Both the position numbers and the translations under genes were made by a program. Shown piece by piece: positions 43,046 through 53,285 of a stretch of DNA of 64,000 bases (positions within the stretch are counted from its first letter, which is position 1; the number at the start of each line of letters is the position of its first letter). The stretch is from Mesostigma viride (lineage: Eukaryota > Streptophyta > Mesostigmatophyceae > Mesostigmatales > Mesostigmataceae). The stretch spans positions 5,291,414 to 5,355,413 of the forward strand of contig RPFO01000175.1 in assembly GCA_009746045.1 (NCBI GenBank). The letters are read 5' to 3'. The notes under the pieces are model-generated. The model searched no databases and was not told the DNA's origin. It saw nothing but the letters and a program-made list of their open reading frames with translations.

Positions 43046-43519
43046 TGGTGCGAGCAAGGTGTCCTCCAAATGCTATATCCTACGCTACCTAATCTCGTCC
43101 GAAATACGAGGCATACCCTGATACAAAGACTCTATAATGACGGGCCCGCTTGGAAAACCCTACGTTCAGGACCTCAGTGTCGGAGCATCCTGTAAACCGT
43201 GCATGCCGTCTAGCTTAGCTGCCAGTGTGTCCGTGAGTGTCCACGCCTCGGCGCCAAGTACGTGAGCACCGTGAGGACGAGGACCTTGAAGAGCATGCGC
43301 TTGCGTTGCTCGCCGGCAGGCCCTTCGAGCGCCATCAGCAGTAGGTGTTGAGCGAACGGAGCCTGGCCCAGGCCAGGCCGATGCGGATGTCACACATCGT
43401 CGGCGGTGTCAGGGAGCCAACTCCCCAGCAGTTTGAAGCGATCGCGGAACGGGACCTCCGTCCCGTCGAGCAGGCACGGCCGCGGTGGTCTACTGGAGGC
43501 CCAAATCACCATCGCCTCA
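43046..43519 (-). mobile_element. LINE alpha ORF2 segment, part 1 of an interrupted minus-strand copy
   Basis: On the minus strand this is the RT C-terminal region (FRDRFKLLGSWLPDTADDV, ARRACRRATQAHALQ in shifted frame, ..GAEAWTLTDTLAAKLDG). The copy continues beyond the 43520-44567 insertion at 44568-44928, and after the LTR element at 48165-48490 alpha sequence resumes. Many frameshifts. Confidence 0.75.
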
Positions 43520-44567
43520 GTGTCGCGTGCAAAATGAGAATGCAAGGTGCGGTCCTTTAACGGCACCGCCACCTTCATGACAGACAGGCAATCCGGCCCA
43601 ACCAGCCGATTCTTGAGACCATGCTTTATCATCAAAGCAACCAAAAGACCTTTCAATTCCAATGAGATACATGACGAATTACAAAGAGTGTCGAGTTGTA
43701 ATGTTGTAGTTATAAGAGCAGCTGTGAGGTCCCTTGGTTGACGCCACTGCAGGCCCCTTGTGGCGGCAGTGCGCGTGTGTTCCCGACCTAGTAGTTCCTA
43801 CTGGCATTCTTGCCAACGACGACCAGGGTGCCCGAAGGCCCTGTCCCTTGTCTCGTTCTCAGTCTTACACACATTCTTAATTAACAAAACCAATACATTG
43901 TCATATCCGTCAGTCCACCCTCATGGCAACTGACTGCATGCAACCACTCACGGGGGCTGCTCCGGGCTGCTCGAACTATTTCACCCCATGAAGACAACAA
44001 ACCAGTTGTGAGGGAGAGAAACGGACGAACAACGACCACCACGGTTCGTTGCTCATCCTTCTATACTGCTCAAAGCTCAAGCCTGGCGGCTGGCGCCACT
44101 AGCGCCACTTTAGACATCAGCCAATCATAACATTGTCTAATTTCCGACAAGCTAAACTTCAAGCTTTATCTGTCAAGCGAACACAAATATACAAGGGCAA
44201 ATCTGTCGGCTATGCCAGGCACCGCCTGGGGCTTCCTTGCATTTAATTGTGTCTGGTGTCCCACGTTGACATCCTGAAATTGCACAGCTGCTCAGCGCCT
44301 CGCCAGCTTGCTGTGTACCAGCATTCGGCAAACTGCCCTTGTGACAAATGTCAGTGAAATTCAGGTCCGCCCAAAAGTTCCGTCAGCAAATTCAGCGGAC
44401 TTGGCGCGAAAGTACAACTGAGATCTGCGGCGTCAGTATACCGGGCCGCGGTATAGCAACCCGCACAAGGCTGCGGACGTCAGAATTACGCTAAAATCTG
44501 GTAGCTACTCGTACCATGGTAGCTAAAATCTGAATTGCGGACGTGATAGATCACGGACGCGACACAG
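43520..44567. mobile_element. 1.05-kb TIR element with TCA target duplication
   Basis: GTGTCGCGT at 43520 and ACGCGACAC ending at 44565 form a short terminal inverted repeat. TCA at 43517-43519 and 44568-44570 is a 3-bp direct repeat. Deleting the element restores the LINE alpha string CGCCTCAGTTTTGACACTAA found elsewhere (for example 38294-38310, reversed). The right end has palindromes (TAGCTACTCGTACCATGGTA). No recognisable transposase. The 3-bp duplication fits CACTA/CMC or Harbinger types. Confidence 0.72.
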
Positions 44568-44928
44568 TCAGTTTTGACACTAATCTCCAACCCCACGGCC
44601 GCCCTCGCCTCCCTGAGGCCCAGACAGTCCAGCCAGGTCTGAATGTGCTCGGGGCGCGCGATGAGGGTGGTGTCGTCCGCATAAATCAGGTCGGCCAGGC
44701 GGTAGCCAGGGAGTGGATGCGGTGTTCAAACTGAGCTGGGACCACTAGGTCGGGCGCCAGCAACATCTGCGTGTAGTTCATGGCAGGTTTACCTAGCTTC
44801 CTGGGAATTAATCCTTGGGGCCAGGCCAGGTCAAAATTTTGCCGCCCTGCATGGTTGATCAAGCCGCGGGGGGGCGGCCAGACCAAGGGCGGCCTGTCGA
44901 CGTGGCTGGTGCGAGCAAGATGTCCTGC
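44568..44928 (-). mobile_element. LINE alpha ORF2 segments, reverse orientation
   Basis: 44568-44705 is the RT region upstream of the previous segment (..YADD box region, EHIQTWLDCLGL, LEISVKT on the minus strand). 44706-44928 is an ORF2 C-terminal segment (FEHRIHSL, MNYTQMLLA, ARTSHVD). The two pieces are out of natural order, so a rearrangement or two separate copies are involved. Confidence 0.7.
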
Positions 44929-44933
44929 AAGTG

Positions 44934-45723
44934 TGTCAGCCGTAGTGGGCCAAGGTAGTCTTGGCACTAGTTTTTTCTGGCTGTCAGTTAGCCGAATTAG
45001 TGGGATGACTAATATGGATTTTTATCCAGGCTATTTAATTCGTGCTACGAATTTTTAGTGCTGCGTTTCTGATGCCCAAGATACTGTGAGGGCCTAGTAT
45101 CAGAGAGCCCGACGGAATATCTTTTATTCCGATATGTTCGACGGAATCTTTTTCGTCTGCTTGTCTGTCTATGCGGCTTTTGGACTTGTGCGTTTTTTCC
45201 TTACCTTGAATTATGTTCTGGGCCGTTTGTGTCTCAGACTACTAGCCGTTGTGATGCCCAAAGGGATCCGCGCTTCGCGCAGTACTTTGGACTGTACCGT
45301 GTCAGAGAAAAGTGTACCTCTGTGTAGGCGCGTTGCGCCACACTTTCTATGTTTGATGCTGCCTTGGAGGCGCTGCGACTTTGCTCCAGCATGTCATACA
45401 TTGCATTCTACTAGTCCTGTTTTTGGTACGCCGCGTCACCTACCAGTGTGAGCGCCGGCACATGTGGTACTCCGCACTTGTGTTGTATGAGCCGTAGATT
45501 TTTATATCGACGGTCAAAAGTGCTCAGCCGCCACTCATACCTCTAGGACAAAAGTGATGCACTTGTGCACGATGCTCTAGTTCTCACGTAATTTATACCA
45601 CTGGACCCCAGCCATGGAGTCCGGGGTTTGTGGAGCTCGGAACAATTGAAAGTAATGTGTCTTTAATACAACATTCCTTTATGATTGGAAAGATCGTTCC
45701 TCCAATACCTTAATTGTTCAACA
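44934..45723 (+). repeat. 5' LTR of the TR-GAG element
   Basis: 790 bp, begins TG and ends CA, identical in length to the 3' LTR. It should contain the promoter; I cannot place a TATA box with confidence. Confidence 0.95.
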
Positions 45724-45735
45724 TGGTATCGAGCC
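45724..45735 (+). promoter_or_regulatory. Primer binding site
   Basis: TGGTATCGAGCC immediately after the 5' LTR resembles the complement of the initiator-Met tRNA 3' end (TGGTATCAGAGC) with one base missing. It would prime minus-strand DNA synthesis. Confidence 0.75.
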
Positions 45736-46379
45736 AGAAAGTGACAGGCAAAATCTGGTGAAGCCAAGCTCCATCCACTTCACCTTGTCCAAGACTGTGA
45801 GGGGGACGCCCCACATCTACGTTGCAGTCTTTGGATGCGCCTTTTTTCGCTTCTTCTTGTTGAAATCGTGCCACCCAAGTTGTGGGAGGTGTTCTTCTTG
45901 AGGGAACTGCAGTGTTCTGCTGAAAGTGTAAGACCCTTGGCATAAGGGCCACTTGAGTATTGGGAAGTTTGTCTTTATTCTTGAAGCATCCTTCCTGTGG
46001 AGACGTTTTTTGAGATAAAACGTTTTTCTGTTCTTCCTGGGCAGTAAAAAAAATCTGGTTTTTTCTGCAACATTTTCAGTGGGGAGAAACTTGTCTATGC
46101 AAAGGGATTTGACCACTGCTTTGTGGTGTCCTAGAGCTGCCATGGAGATCCTATTGTTATTCCGAATCCTGATTACAACACCGGCCATCAGGGGGTATCC
46201 CCTTCTCCAAACAGAGCATCTGTGGAAGTACAGTATAGGGGTACCTGTTTTAACTGGGAGATTGTGTGCACCCCTAGAACTCTGCGCCGTTTGGCGGAGT
46301 TTTTAGATCAACTCATCCCTGAGGAGCCCACAGTTGTTCCTGAGAATCCTACAGTGAGACCTACCGGCGAGGAGTGACA

Positions 46380-47285
46380 ATGGCAGCCAACGCAGCAGTA
46401 GCAGCAGCTACCAGCATCGGGGCCTTCATTAGTGCTGCTGATAAGTTACCAAAGTTTGATGGTGTGGATCCTCGTAAGTGGGAGGCAACGAATGTCCGCT
46501 TTACTCGTTTGCTGAAAGCCTTTAATCTGTATGGGGTCATCACGGGTGAGATTGAGGATGATGGCAAGGACGCGGCAGTCCAGGCCGCGATGGGCATCTT
46601 TTTAGATGGCCTGGCTCTTATGCTGGTCAAGAATGTGACCAGTGCGAAACAGGCATGGGAGCTCCTGACGAAGAGGTTTGGTCACCACCGTACGACTGAG
46701 ACCTATCAGGATGAACTGCGTCGCAAGCTTCGTTCCAAGGAGCCTGCACCAGTGGACAAGCCCCTCAATGAGTTTCTGGCAGCGAGGGAGCTGACGCGCG
46801 AGGAGTACGTCCAGGAGCTGGAGGGGCGTTTTGACGACCAGGACATGGTCCTCTCTACTCATGATCTCATGCCCGCTGCGATCCGGGTGATGATGGCAGC
46901 GCAGGATGTACGCATCACCACACTCACGTGGGATGAGTACAAGGCACGGGTGCTGAGGATTGAGGACAGCATCAAGGCCCAGGCGGCCATCATGCGCAAC
47001 ACAGGCGGGGGGAAGCAGGGAGACACCAGGGACACCAGTTCTCTGGCTGGAGTCTTTGCTACCATGGCGATGGATGACGGGAAGAAGGGTGCCTGTTTTC
47101 ACTGTGGCAAACCTGGCCACAAGGTCGCAAACTGTTTCAAGAAGCACCCTCATCTTCGCAAGGGGGGGAAGGACGGAGAGGCCAAGGCGCAGGCCAACTT
47201 GACATCTGCTGAGCAGGAGGCACTGGAGGTGCCCCCTGGTTTTGTTTTCCACACTGGGGTGGAGGCCCCTGCTGACCAACTGTAG
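46380..47285 (+). CDS. Copia-type Gag polyprotein of the TR-GAG element
   Basis: 301 codons from ATG 46380 to TAG 47283-47285. The N-terminal two thirds look like the UBN2/retrotransposon gag fold of Copia elements (KLPKFDGVDPRKWEATNVRF, AKQAWELLTKRFG near residues 15-110). Near residues 240-253 there is a perfect CCHC zinc knuckle, CFHCGKPGHKVANC, that binds RNA for packaging. The tail is Lys/Gly/Ala-rich and ends without a protease domain. The in-frame GTG two codons upstream (46374) is less likely as a start. The frame is intact, as expected if Gag is still under selection. Confidence 0.93.
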   Translation: MAANAAVAAATSIGAFISAADKLPKFDGVDPRKWEATNVRFTRLLKAFNLYGVITGEIEDDGKDAAVQAAMGIFLDGLALMLVKNVTSAKQAWELLTKRFGHHRTTETYQDELRRKLRSKEPAPVDKPLNEFLAARELTREEYVQELEGRFDDQDMVLSTHDLMPAAIRVMMAAQDVRITTLTWDEYKARVLRIEDSIKAQAAIMRNTGGGKQGDTRDTSSLAGVFATMAMDDGKKGACFHCGKPGHKVANCFKKHPHLRKGGKDGEAKAQANLTSAEQEALEVPPGFVFHTGVEAPADQL

Positions 47286-47374
47286 TATCTTTTTCAGTGG
47301 TGCGTTGCTCCAGGGGCGCCCTGGCCACCATACCTTTTCGAGTCCTTGTTTACAGGTTGTCCCACTAAGGGGGG

Positions 47375-48164
47375 TGTCAGCCGTAGTGGGCCAAGGTAGT
47401 CTTGGCACTAGTTTTTTCTGGCTGTCAGTTAGCCGAATTAGTGGGATGACTAATATGGATTTTTATCCAGGCTATTTAATTCGTGCTACGAATTTTTAGT
47501 GCTGCGTTTCTGATGCCCAAGATACTGTGAGGGCCTAGTATCAGAGAGCCCGACGGAATATCTTTTATTCCGATATGTTCGACGGAATCTTTTTCGTCTG
47601 CTTGTCTGTCTATGCGGCTTTTGGACTTGTGCGTTTTTTCCTTACCTTGAATTATGTTCTGGGCCGTTTGTGTCTCAGACTACTAGCCGTTGTGATGCCC
47701 AAAGGGATCCGCGCTTCGCGCAGTACTTTGGACTGTACCGTGTCAGAGAAAAGTGTACCTCTGTGTAGGCGCGTTGCGCCACACTTTCTATGTTTGATGC
47801 TGCCTTGGAGGCGCTGCGACTTTGCTCCAGCATGTCATACATTGCATTCTACTAGTCCTGTTTTTGGTACGCCGCGTCACCTACCATTGTGAGCGCGGGC
47901 ACATGTGGTACTCCGCACTTGTGTTGTATGAGCCGTAGATTTTTATATCGACGGTCAAAAGTGCTCAGCCGCCACTCATACCTCTAGGACAAAAGTGATG
48001 CACTTGTGCACGATGCTCTAGTTCTCACGTAATTTATACCACTGGACCCCAGCCATGGAGTCCGGGGTTTGTGGAGCTCGGAACAATTGAAAGTAATGTG
48101 TCTTTAATACAACATTCCTTTATGATTGGAAAGATCGTTCCTCCAATACCTTAATTGTTCAACA
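47375..48164 (+). repeat. 3' LTR of the TR-GAG element
   Basis: 790 bp, nearly identical to the 5' LTR. Preceded by the polypurine tract AAGGGGGG at about 47367-47374, where plus-strand DNA synthesis would start. Confidence 0.95.
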
Positions 48165-48490
48165 AAGTGCTATCCTACGCTGCCTACATAGTCTCGTCCG
48201 AAATATGAGGCATACCCTGCATGCCGGATACAAATACTCTAATGACCTACGCTGGGAAAACCCTACATTCAGGACCTGTCGGAGCATCCTCGGTAAACCG
48301 TGCCATTGACCTTGTAAACAGGCTGCCAGTGTGTCCGTGAGTGTCCACGCCTCGGCGCCATACGTAAGCACCGTGAACGAGGACCTTGAAGAGCACTGAG
48401 CATGCGCTTGCGGTGCTTCCCCCCATGACGGGCTGGGTGAGCTCCGAGACATCATGGTGCATGGTCCTGGCCGCCCGGTACCGCCTCACT
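48165..48490 (-). mobile_element. LINE alpha ORF2 segment, continuation after the LTR element
   Basis: After the AAGTG duplication the minus-strand alpha sequence resumes (TGCTATCCTACGCTGCCTA..., RT C-terminal region GAEAWTLTDTLAA). Compared with other alpha copies it carries short extra inserts such as GGCATGC at about 48218. Confidence 0.75.
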
Positions 48491-51150
48491 GAGCGTGACT
48501 CGACCGGGAACCGCTGCTGAAACCGGTGCTCAAGGCCGCCCTTGTGGAGGCCTAAGCAATTGCTCAGGACGCAGAGGCGGCCCAGTGCATGCATCGCAGA
48601 TGCCAATTAGGCCTGCCAAGCTCGCAACCAGGGCAAGGACATGTGGTACCACCTCGACCGGCTCGGCGGCCGGCGGCAGCGCACCCCCGGCGGTGGAGCA
48701 CACGGGAGACGGCACGGCGCCGGTCAGCCTTGACCGTTGATTGGCCCACAAATTTTCCTTGACAGGTGGGGCGCTCGCGCGCCCCCCCCCCCCCCGCCGG
48801 CTTCACCCTGAGACGGCCGACCGCGTCTCGGTGGGCAAGTTGCCGGACCCCCCCCGCCGCCTGCACCCCCCTCCTCGGCCGCGGACTACCAAGTCCCCGC
48901 CTTGCGCAGGAGGGCTGCCTTGCCACCAACGGCGTCGTCCACCCCGCGGCCTTCACTTTGAAGGAATTGAACGGCGCCCTTGCTCGCCTGCGGTACGACG
49001 CGGCGGTCGGTGCGTGCCGACCACCTTTCTGCTGAGCTGCTGAAGACCCCTGCCCCGGCGGTGAGGGATCTTCTGCTGGCGTTCTGCAACCATGTCCTGA
49101 GCACTCTCTGATGAGCCTCCGCCTGCTGAGTGGCAGACAGCCATCCGAGTCAATGCTGTACAAGAAGGGCTCTACTGCTGACCCCGGTAACTATCGGGGT
49201 GTCTGCCTCCAGAGCGCCGCGCTGAAACGTCTTCACTGTGCGTATGATGCTGCACAGGCTCCGCACCGCGCTGGACCTACACCTGGGTGAGTCTCAGACG
49301 GATCGGGGTTTCCGTCGTGGTCGTAACACTGTCATGGCTGTACATATATTTGTCGCGCGCCGGTTGATGGAGGATCGAGGTGCGTCGCCTTTGCCCTGAT
49401 GGTTTGCCCCTGGTCTTCATTTTTGTCGACTATTAATTAATTAATTAAACTACGTGCTCCCGTTGGGGAGTCACGGAGCACCGAAGTGCCGTTTTAATCC
49501 CTGTGTGTGCACAATTAGAGGAGAAAGGGCAGAGACCCCCAGTCTCCTTCATGCCAAAGGCATGCATGCCACAGCTGCATTCGGGCGCGCTAGCTACTAA
49601 AAGGACATGCTACCGATCCGGCAAACTGTGGGTGCAATAAGACCCTAATTTGTCGACTACATATATATATCAAGGCCTTTGACACGGTCCTCTGGGCGCG
49701 GAGGCTCTTTGGGCCGGCATCCTAGCTCTGGATCGGGTACCACCAGCGTTTATTGCTGCCATTCGTCGACTGTAGGAGGGCTCACAGGCAGTAGTGCGGA
49801 CTGCGGAAGGCGCCACCCGGCCATGCACCATTACCCCTTCACCACGGCCGGGGTGTGGCAAGGTTGTCGGTCCTGTCCCCGGCCATATCTGTTTATTATT
49901 GTTGTGGATCACGTCATGCGCCGGGCCGACGTGCGCGCTTTACTGCCTGGGTTCGAGCCCGGCTTGGACATCCTTAAGGAGCGCGAGCACGGCGGCCGGA
50001 GGTGGCACTGGCTACCGCCTGGCCGACCTGATGTATGCGGACGGACACCACCCTCATCGCGCGCGCCCCGAGCACATTCAGACCTGGCTGCCAGGACTGT
50101 CTGGGCTTGGAGGCGAGGATCGACCGCACGTGGGGTTGGAGATTAGTGTCAAAACTGAGGCGATGGTGATTGGGGCCTCCAGTTGCCCGCCGCTGCCGCG
50201 CAGGCCTGCTCGACGGGACGGAGTCCCGTTTCGTGATCGCTTCAAACTGTTAGGGAGCATGCTCCCCGAGACCGTGACTGTCGGCGGGCCGCCGACGATG
50301 TGGACATCCGCATTGCATGGCCTGGCCTGGGCCCGGCTCCGTTCGCTCAACACTGACCTACTGGCGCTCGAAGGGCAAGCACCGTAAGCGCATGCTCTTC
50401 AAAGTCCTCGTCCTCACGGTGCTTAGTATAACTGACGTATGGCGCCGATCGAGGCAAGTGGACACTAGCTCACGGACACACTGGCCAGCGGCTAAGCTCG
50501 ACGGCCGACGGCTTACACTGGGATGCTCCGACAGGTCCTCACGGTGAATGTAGGGTTTTCCCAGCGTACGTACGTAGGTCATTAGAGTCTTTGTGTCATC
50601 AGGGTATATGCCTCGTATTTCGGACGAGATTAGGCAGGCTGCGTAGGATAGCATTTGTAGGACATCTTGCTCGCACCAGCCAGGTCGACACCACCCTTGG
50701 TCTGACCGGCCCCCAGCGGCTTGGCCAACCAGGGCGGCATATCTTGACCTGGCCTGGCCCCAAGGATATTCCCAGGAAGCTATAGGTAAACCTGCCATGA
50801 ACTACACCCAGATGTTGCTGGGCGACGGCTAGTGGTCCCAGCTCAGTTTGAACACCGCATTCACTCCCTCTCTCTTCTTTGCACTGCCATGCAGAACAAG
50901 AAGCGGTGGCAGAAGATTGTCCAGGCTCACACGCCAGCCCCTGTGGGCAAGCCTGACCCCCCCCCAAGAGGAAGGGGCGTTTTGCTGCTCGTAGCCGGTG
51001 TAGTTAGGATATTTCTAGACTAGATAGCTTCGTTCGATTCCGCGGCTCCGCCCACCTCCATCCATCCAGCAAGGAATATGAGCTATGTATACATGATCTC
51101 CCAACGGAGACATGAGCACTATATAATTTAATTTAATTTTGATGGTGGTG
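48491..51150 (+). mobile_element. LINE alpha copy, largely full RT region, heavily frameshifted
   Basis: Plus-strand ORF2: linker before the RT (FTLKELNGALARLRYDAAVG near 48951), RT blocks with LYKKGSTADPGNYRGVCLQS at about 49155, FVDY just before the 49433 insertion, KAFDTV after it, SPYLFI at about 49880, then FRDRF and GHLARTSQVDTTLGL, ending in PPPKRKG-type residues near 50985. The 3' UTR has the hairpin ATGATCTCCCAACGGAGACA and an (ATTTA)n tail at 51120-51138. Numerous frameshifts and mutation of the YADD box (YADGH) show it is dead. The identity of 48491-48900 is unsure. Confidence 0.78.
49433..49648 (-). mobile_element. SINE-like element with 11-bp target duplication
   Basis: 216 bp, same family as 15491-15699. 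It is flanked by TTTGTCGACTA on both sides (49422-49432 and 49649-49659), interrupting the LINE alpha RT codons FVDY..KAFDT. A (TTAA)n tail is at the left and the LINE-gamma hairpin is next to it. The tail and long target duplication are the marks of LINE-driven retroposition. Confidence 0.88.
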
Positions 51151-51595
51151 CAGTTGCCCTTGGTGCTCGAGGCCCACGCAGTGGGGCGGCTTGACCTCGG
51201 TCAGCAAGAAGGCAGAGGCTCTGGCGATTTCATGGGCTCACTCAGCCACCGCCCGCCCTCTAGTAATATCTCCTTGACGGCTCTCGACTGTCCTGAATGT
51301 ATCGCGACCGCGTCAAGCTGCGCGCTGCTGGGCAGCCTCCTCCCCAGCTGCGAGGCTGATGTGGACCCCCGCATCTCCCTCGCCTGGCACACTTTACGCC
51401 AATACCGGGCCCTGTGCATGGCGCAAGCCCCTGGGCAAGATAGAGAAACAGGACCTTCCTGTCCTCAGTCCTTCCTGTTCTTACGTATGGGGCCGAGACG
51501 TGGACCCTCACCGCCGACCTGCATGCATGGCCCGAAAGCTGGACGGCCGGCGCGGTCACCAACATGCTGCGTTCCATTTTCAGAGTAGGCTATGC
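51140..51595 (+). pseudogene. Fragment of a fourth LINE ORF2 (delta)
   Basis: In changing frames it reads LGS.LPSCEADVDPRISLAW and HTLRQYRAL, then ..GAETWTLTADL and ARKLDG. This is the same RT C-terminal layout as alpha and beta (GSWLP..D.RI..AW..L) but clearly diverged from both. It ends where the beta copy starts at 51596. Confidence 0.7.
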
Positions 51596-52359
51596 TGGCA
51601 GCTCATGTTCGCAATTAATTGGATTCTACGAGATGGCCTCCCCCCGCCGACGTATTGGAAGACCGCTGTACGGGTCATGCTCTACAAGGGCAAGGGGTCC
51701 GCCGCGGATACCGGCAACTACCGCGGCGTATGCCTCCAAAGCTGCGTGCTGAAAGTCTTCATGCGTCTCCTGCTGAACCGCATGCGCGCCAGCCTCGATC
51801 CCCACCTAGGTGAGTCCCAGATGGGCTTCCGTGTTGGTCGCAATTGTGTTATGGTCACTATTACCGCGCGCCGCCTGATCGAGGAAGTGGGTCGCCTGGC
51901 CCCCGGCCTCTTGCCATTGCTATTGATCTTCGTGGATTACACCAAGGCATTCGATACGGTTACCTGGGACGCCCTGTGGGTGGTCCTTCACCTGTTCCGT
52001 GTCCCATCGTACATCGTTGAGATCATCCGCCAGTTCTATGAAGGGTCCCAAGCCCAGGTCCGTACCGCCGACGGCGTCACTCCGGCGTTCCCCCTGCACA
52101 CCGGGGTGTGGCAGGGCTGTGTGCTTTCCCCATATCTATTCATCATTATGGTGGACTATATTATGCGGCGTGCACAAGCCCGCTTCGCCCGGGTGGAGGG
52201 GCGCCCGCCGGGGATCGAGATCGTGGAGTACGCCAGCTACGGCGGGGTTGACCCACCCTACCGCCTGAGCGATCTGATCTACGCTGATGACACGACACTC
52301 GTGGAAACCCCAGAGTCAGCCCAACTGTGGCTAGACAGCTTATCACTGGAAGCGCGGGC

Positions 52360-53285
52360 AGTTATTATAAATAGTGACGGAACCTTTTTGCCACTTGCAT
52401 GGCAATCAGGTCCGTCACTATTTATCCGGCGAAAACCACTCGCCGGCATCTATTCCGCGTTAAGTTCACGTGAACGTGGCGCGGAATTGATGCCGGCGAG
52501 TGGTTTTCGCCGGATAAATAGTGACGGACCTGATTGCCATGCAAGTGGCAAAAAGGTTCCGTCACTATTTATAATAACTAAAACGTCGTAGTGTGGGGGC
52601 CGATATCTATCGTACCGCTGATGCCTACTGCAGTACCGAATCTCGCCTTAACGATATTCCAACCGGGCATATTTTCCCTTCTGGCACGTACTTTCGTTTG
52701 GCCTTCTGGTATCAATTCCTTCCGGTATTCGGAAATACCCGTGTCATGGTGCACCACGTGAACTTAACGCGGAATAGATGCCGGTGAGTGGTTTTCGCCG
52801 GATAAATAGTGACGGACCTGATTGCCATGCAAGTGGCAAAAAGGTTCCGTCACTATTTATAATAACTAAGACCTCGTAAGTCGGGGGTTCGAATCCCTGT
52901 GGTGACACGGGTATTTCCGAATACCGGAAGGAATTGATACCAGAAGGCCAAACGAAAGTGCCAGAAGGGAAAATATGCCCGGTTGGAATATCGTTAAGGC
53001 GAGATTCGGTACTGCAGTAGGCATCAGCGGTACGATAGATATCGGCCCCCACACTACGACGTTTTAGTTATTATAAATAGTGACGGAACCTTTTTGCCAC
53101 TTGCATGGCAATCAGGTCCGTCACTATTTATCCGGCGAAAACCACTCGCCGGCATCAATTCCGCGCCACGTTCACGTGAACTTAACGCGGCATAGATGCC
53201 GGCGAGTGGTTTTCGCCGGATAAATAGTGACGGACCTGATTGCCATGCAAGTGGCAAAAAGGTTCCGTCACTATTTATAATAACT
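52360..53285. mobile_element. 926-bp nested palindromic (foldback) element
   Basis: Both ends are the same 220-bp unit P (52360-52579 and 53066-53285). P is itself a near-perfect palindrome starting AGTTATTATAAATAGTGACG. Inward of P lie inverted arms Q (52580-52746) and Q' (52904-53065), about 165 bp each. The centre (52747-52903) holds a 111-bp half of P and a tRNA-like 3' half. A 5-bp direct repeat CGGGC flanks the whole (52355-52359 and 53286-53290), and removing the element rejoins the LINE beta reading frame EARA|VGL. No coding region. Confidence 0.92.
52868..52907 (+). tRNA. tRNA-like 3' half (type II, Leu/Ser-like), incomplete
   Basis: GACCTCGTAAGTC can form a long variable arm. It is followed by the T-arm with a perfect B box GGTTCGAATCC (52886-52896) and a 3' acceptor strand TGGTGAC plus A. 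The expected 5' partner GTCACCA is not present; the sequence where the 5' half should be is occupied by half of palindrome P, and only GTCA is seen at 52743-52746. Not a functional tRNA gene, but a recognisable remnant. Confidence 0.5.

Larger units (their letters stand above)
44934..48164 (+). mobile_element. Complete gag-only LTR retrotransposon (TR-GAG, Copia-like)
   Basis: Two 790-bp long terminal repeats (44934-45723 and 47375-48164), both TGTCAG...TTCAACA, are flanked by a 5-bp target duplication AAGTG (44929-44933 and 48165-48169). I noticed only a few differences between the LTRs (for example at about 45444-45455 versus 47885-47896), so insertion is recent. A primer binding site TGGTATCGAGCC follows the 5' LTR at 45724, similar to the initiator-Met tRNA site typical of Copia. 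A purine tract AAGGGGGG precedes the 3' LTR. The 1.65-kb interior encodes only gag; there is no protease, integrase or RT, so movement would depend on a partner element. It is inserted in a minus-strand LINE alpha. Confidence 0.95.

Noticed and set aside
46374-46379. GTG as start codon of gag
   Set aside because: A normal ATG follows two codons later at 46380 and non-ATG starts are not expected.
48741-49043. Pro-rich plus-strand open frame as a host gene
   Set aside because: It lies upstream of and merges with the LINE alpha RT; Pro runs come from a C-tract at 48781-48794, and the frame shifts before FTLKELNGAL.
51359-52591. 410-codon open frame read as one protein
   Set aside because: It runs across three unrelated pieces: delta LINE scrap, beta LINE RT and the foldback element. 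Only the middle part (about 51600-52359) is meaningful coding.
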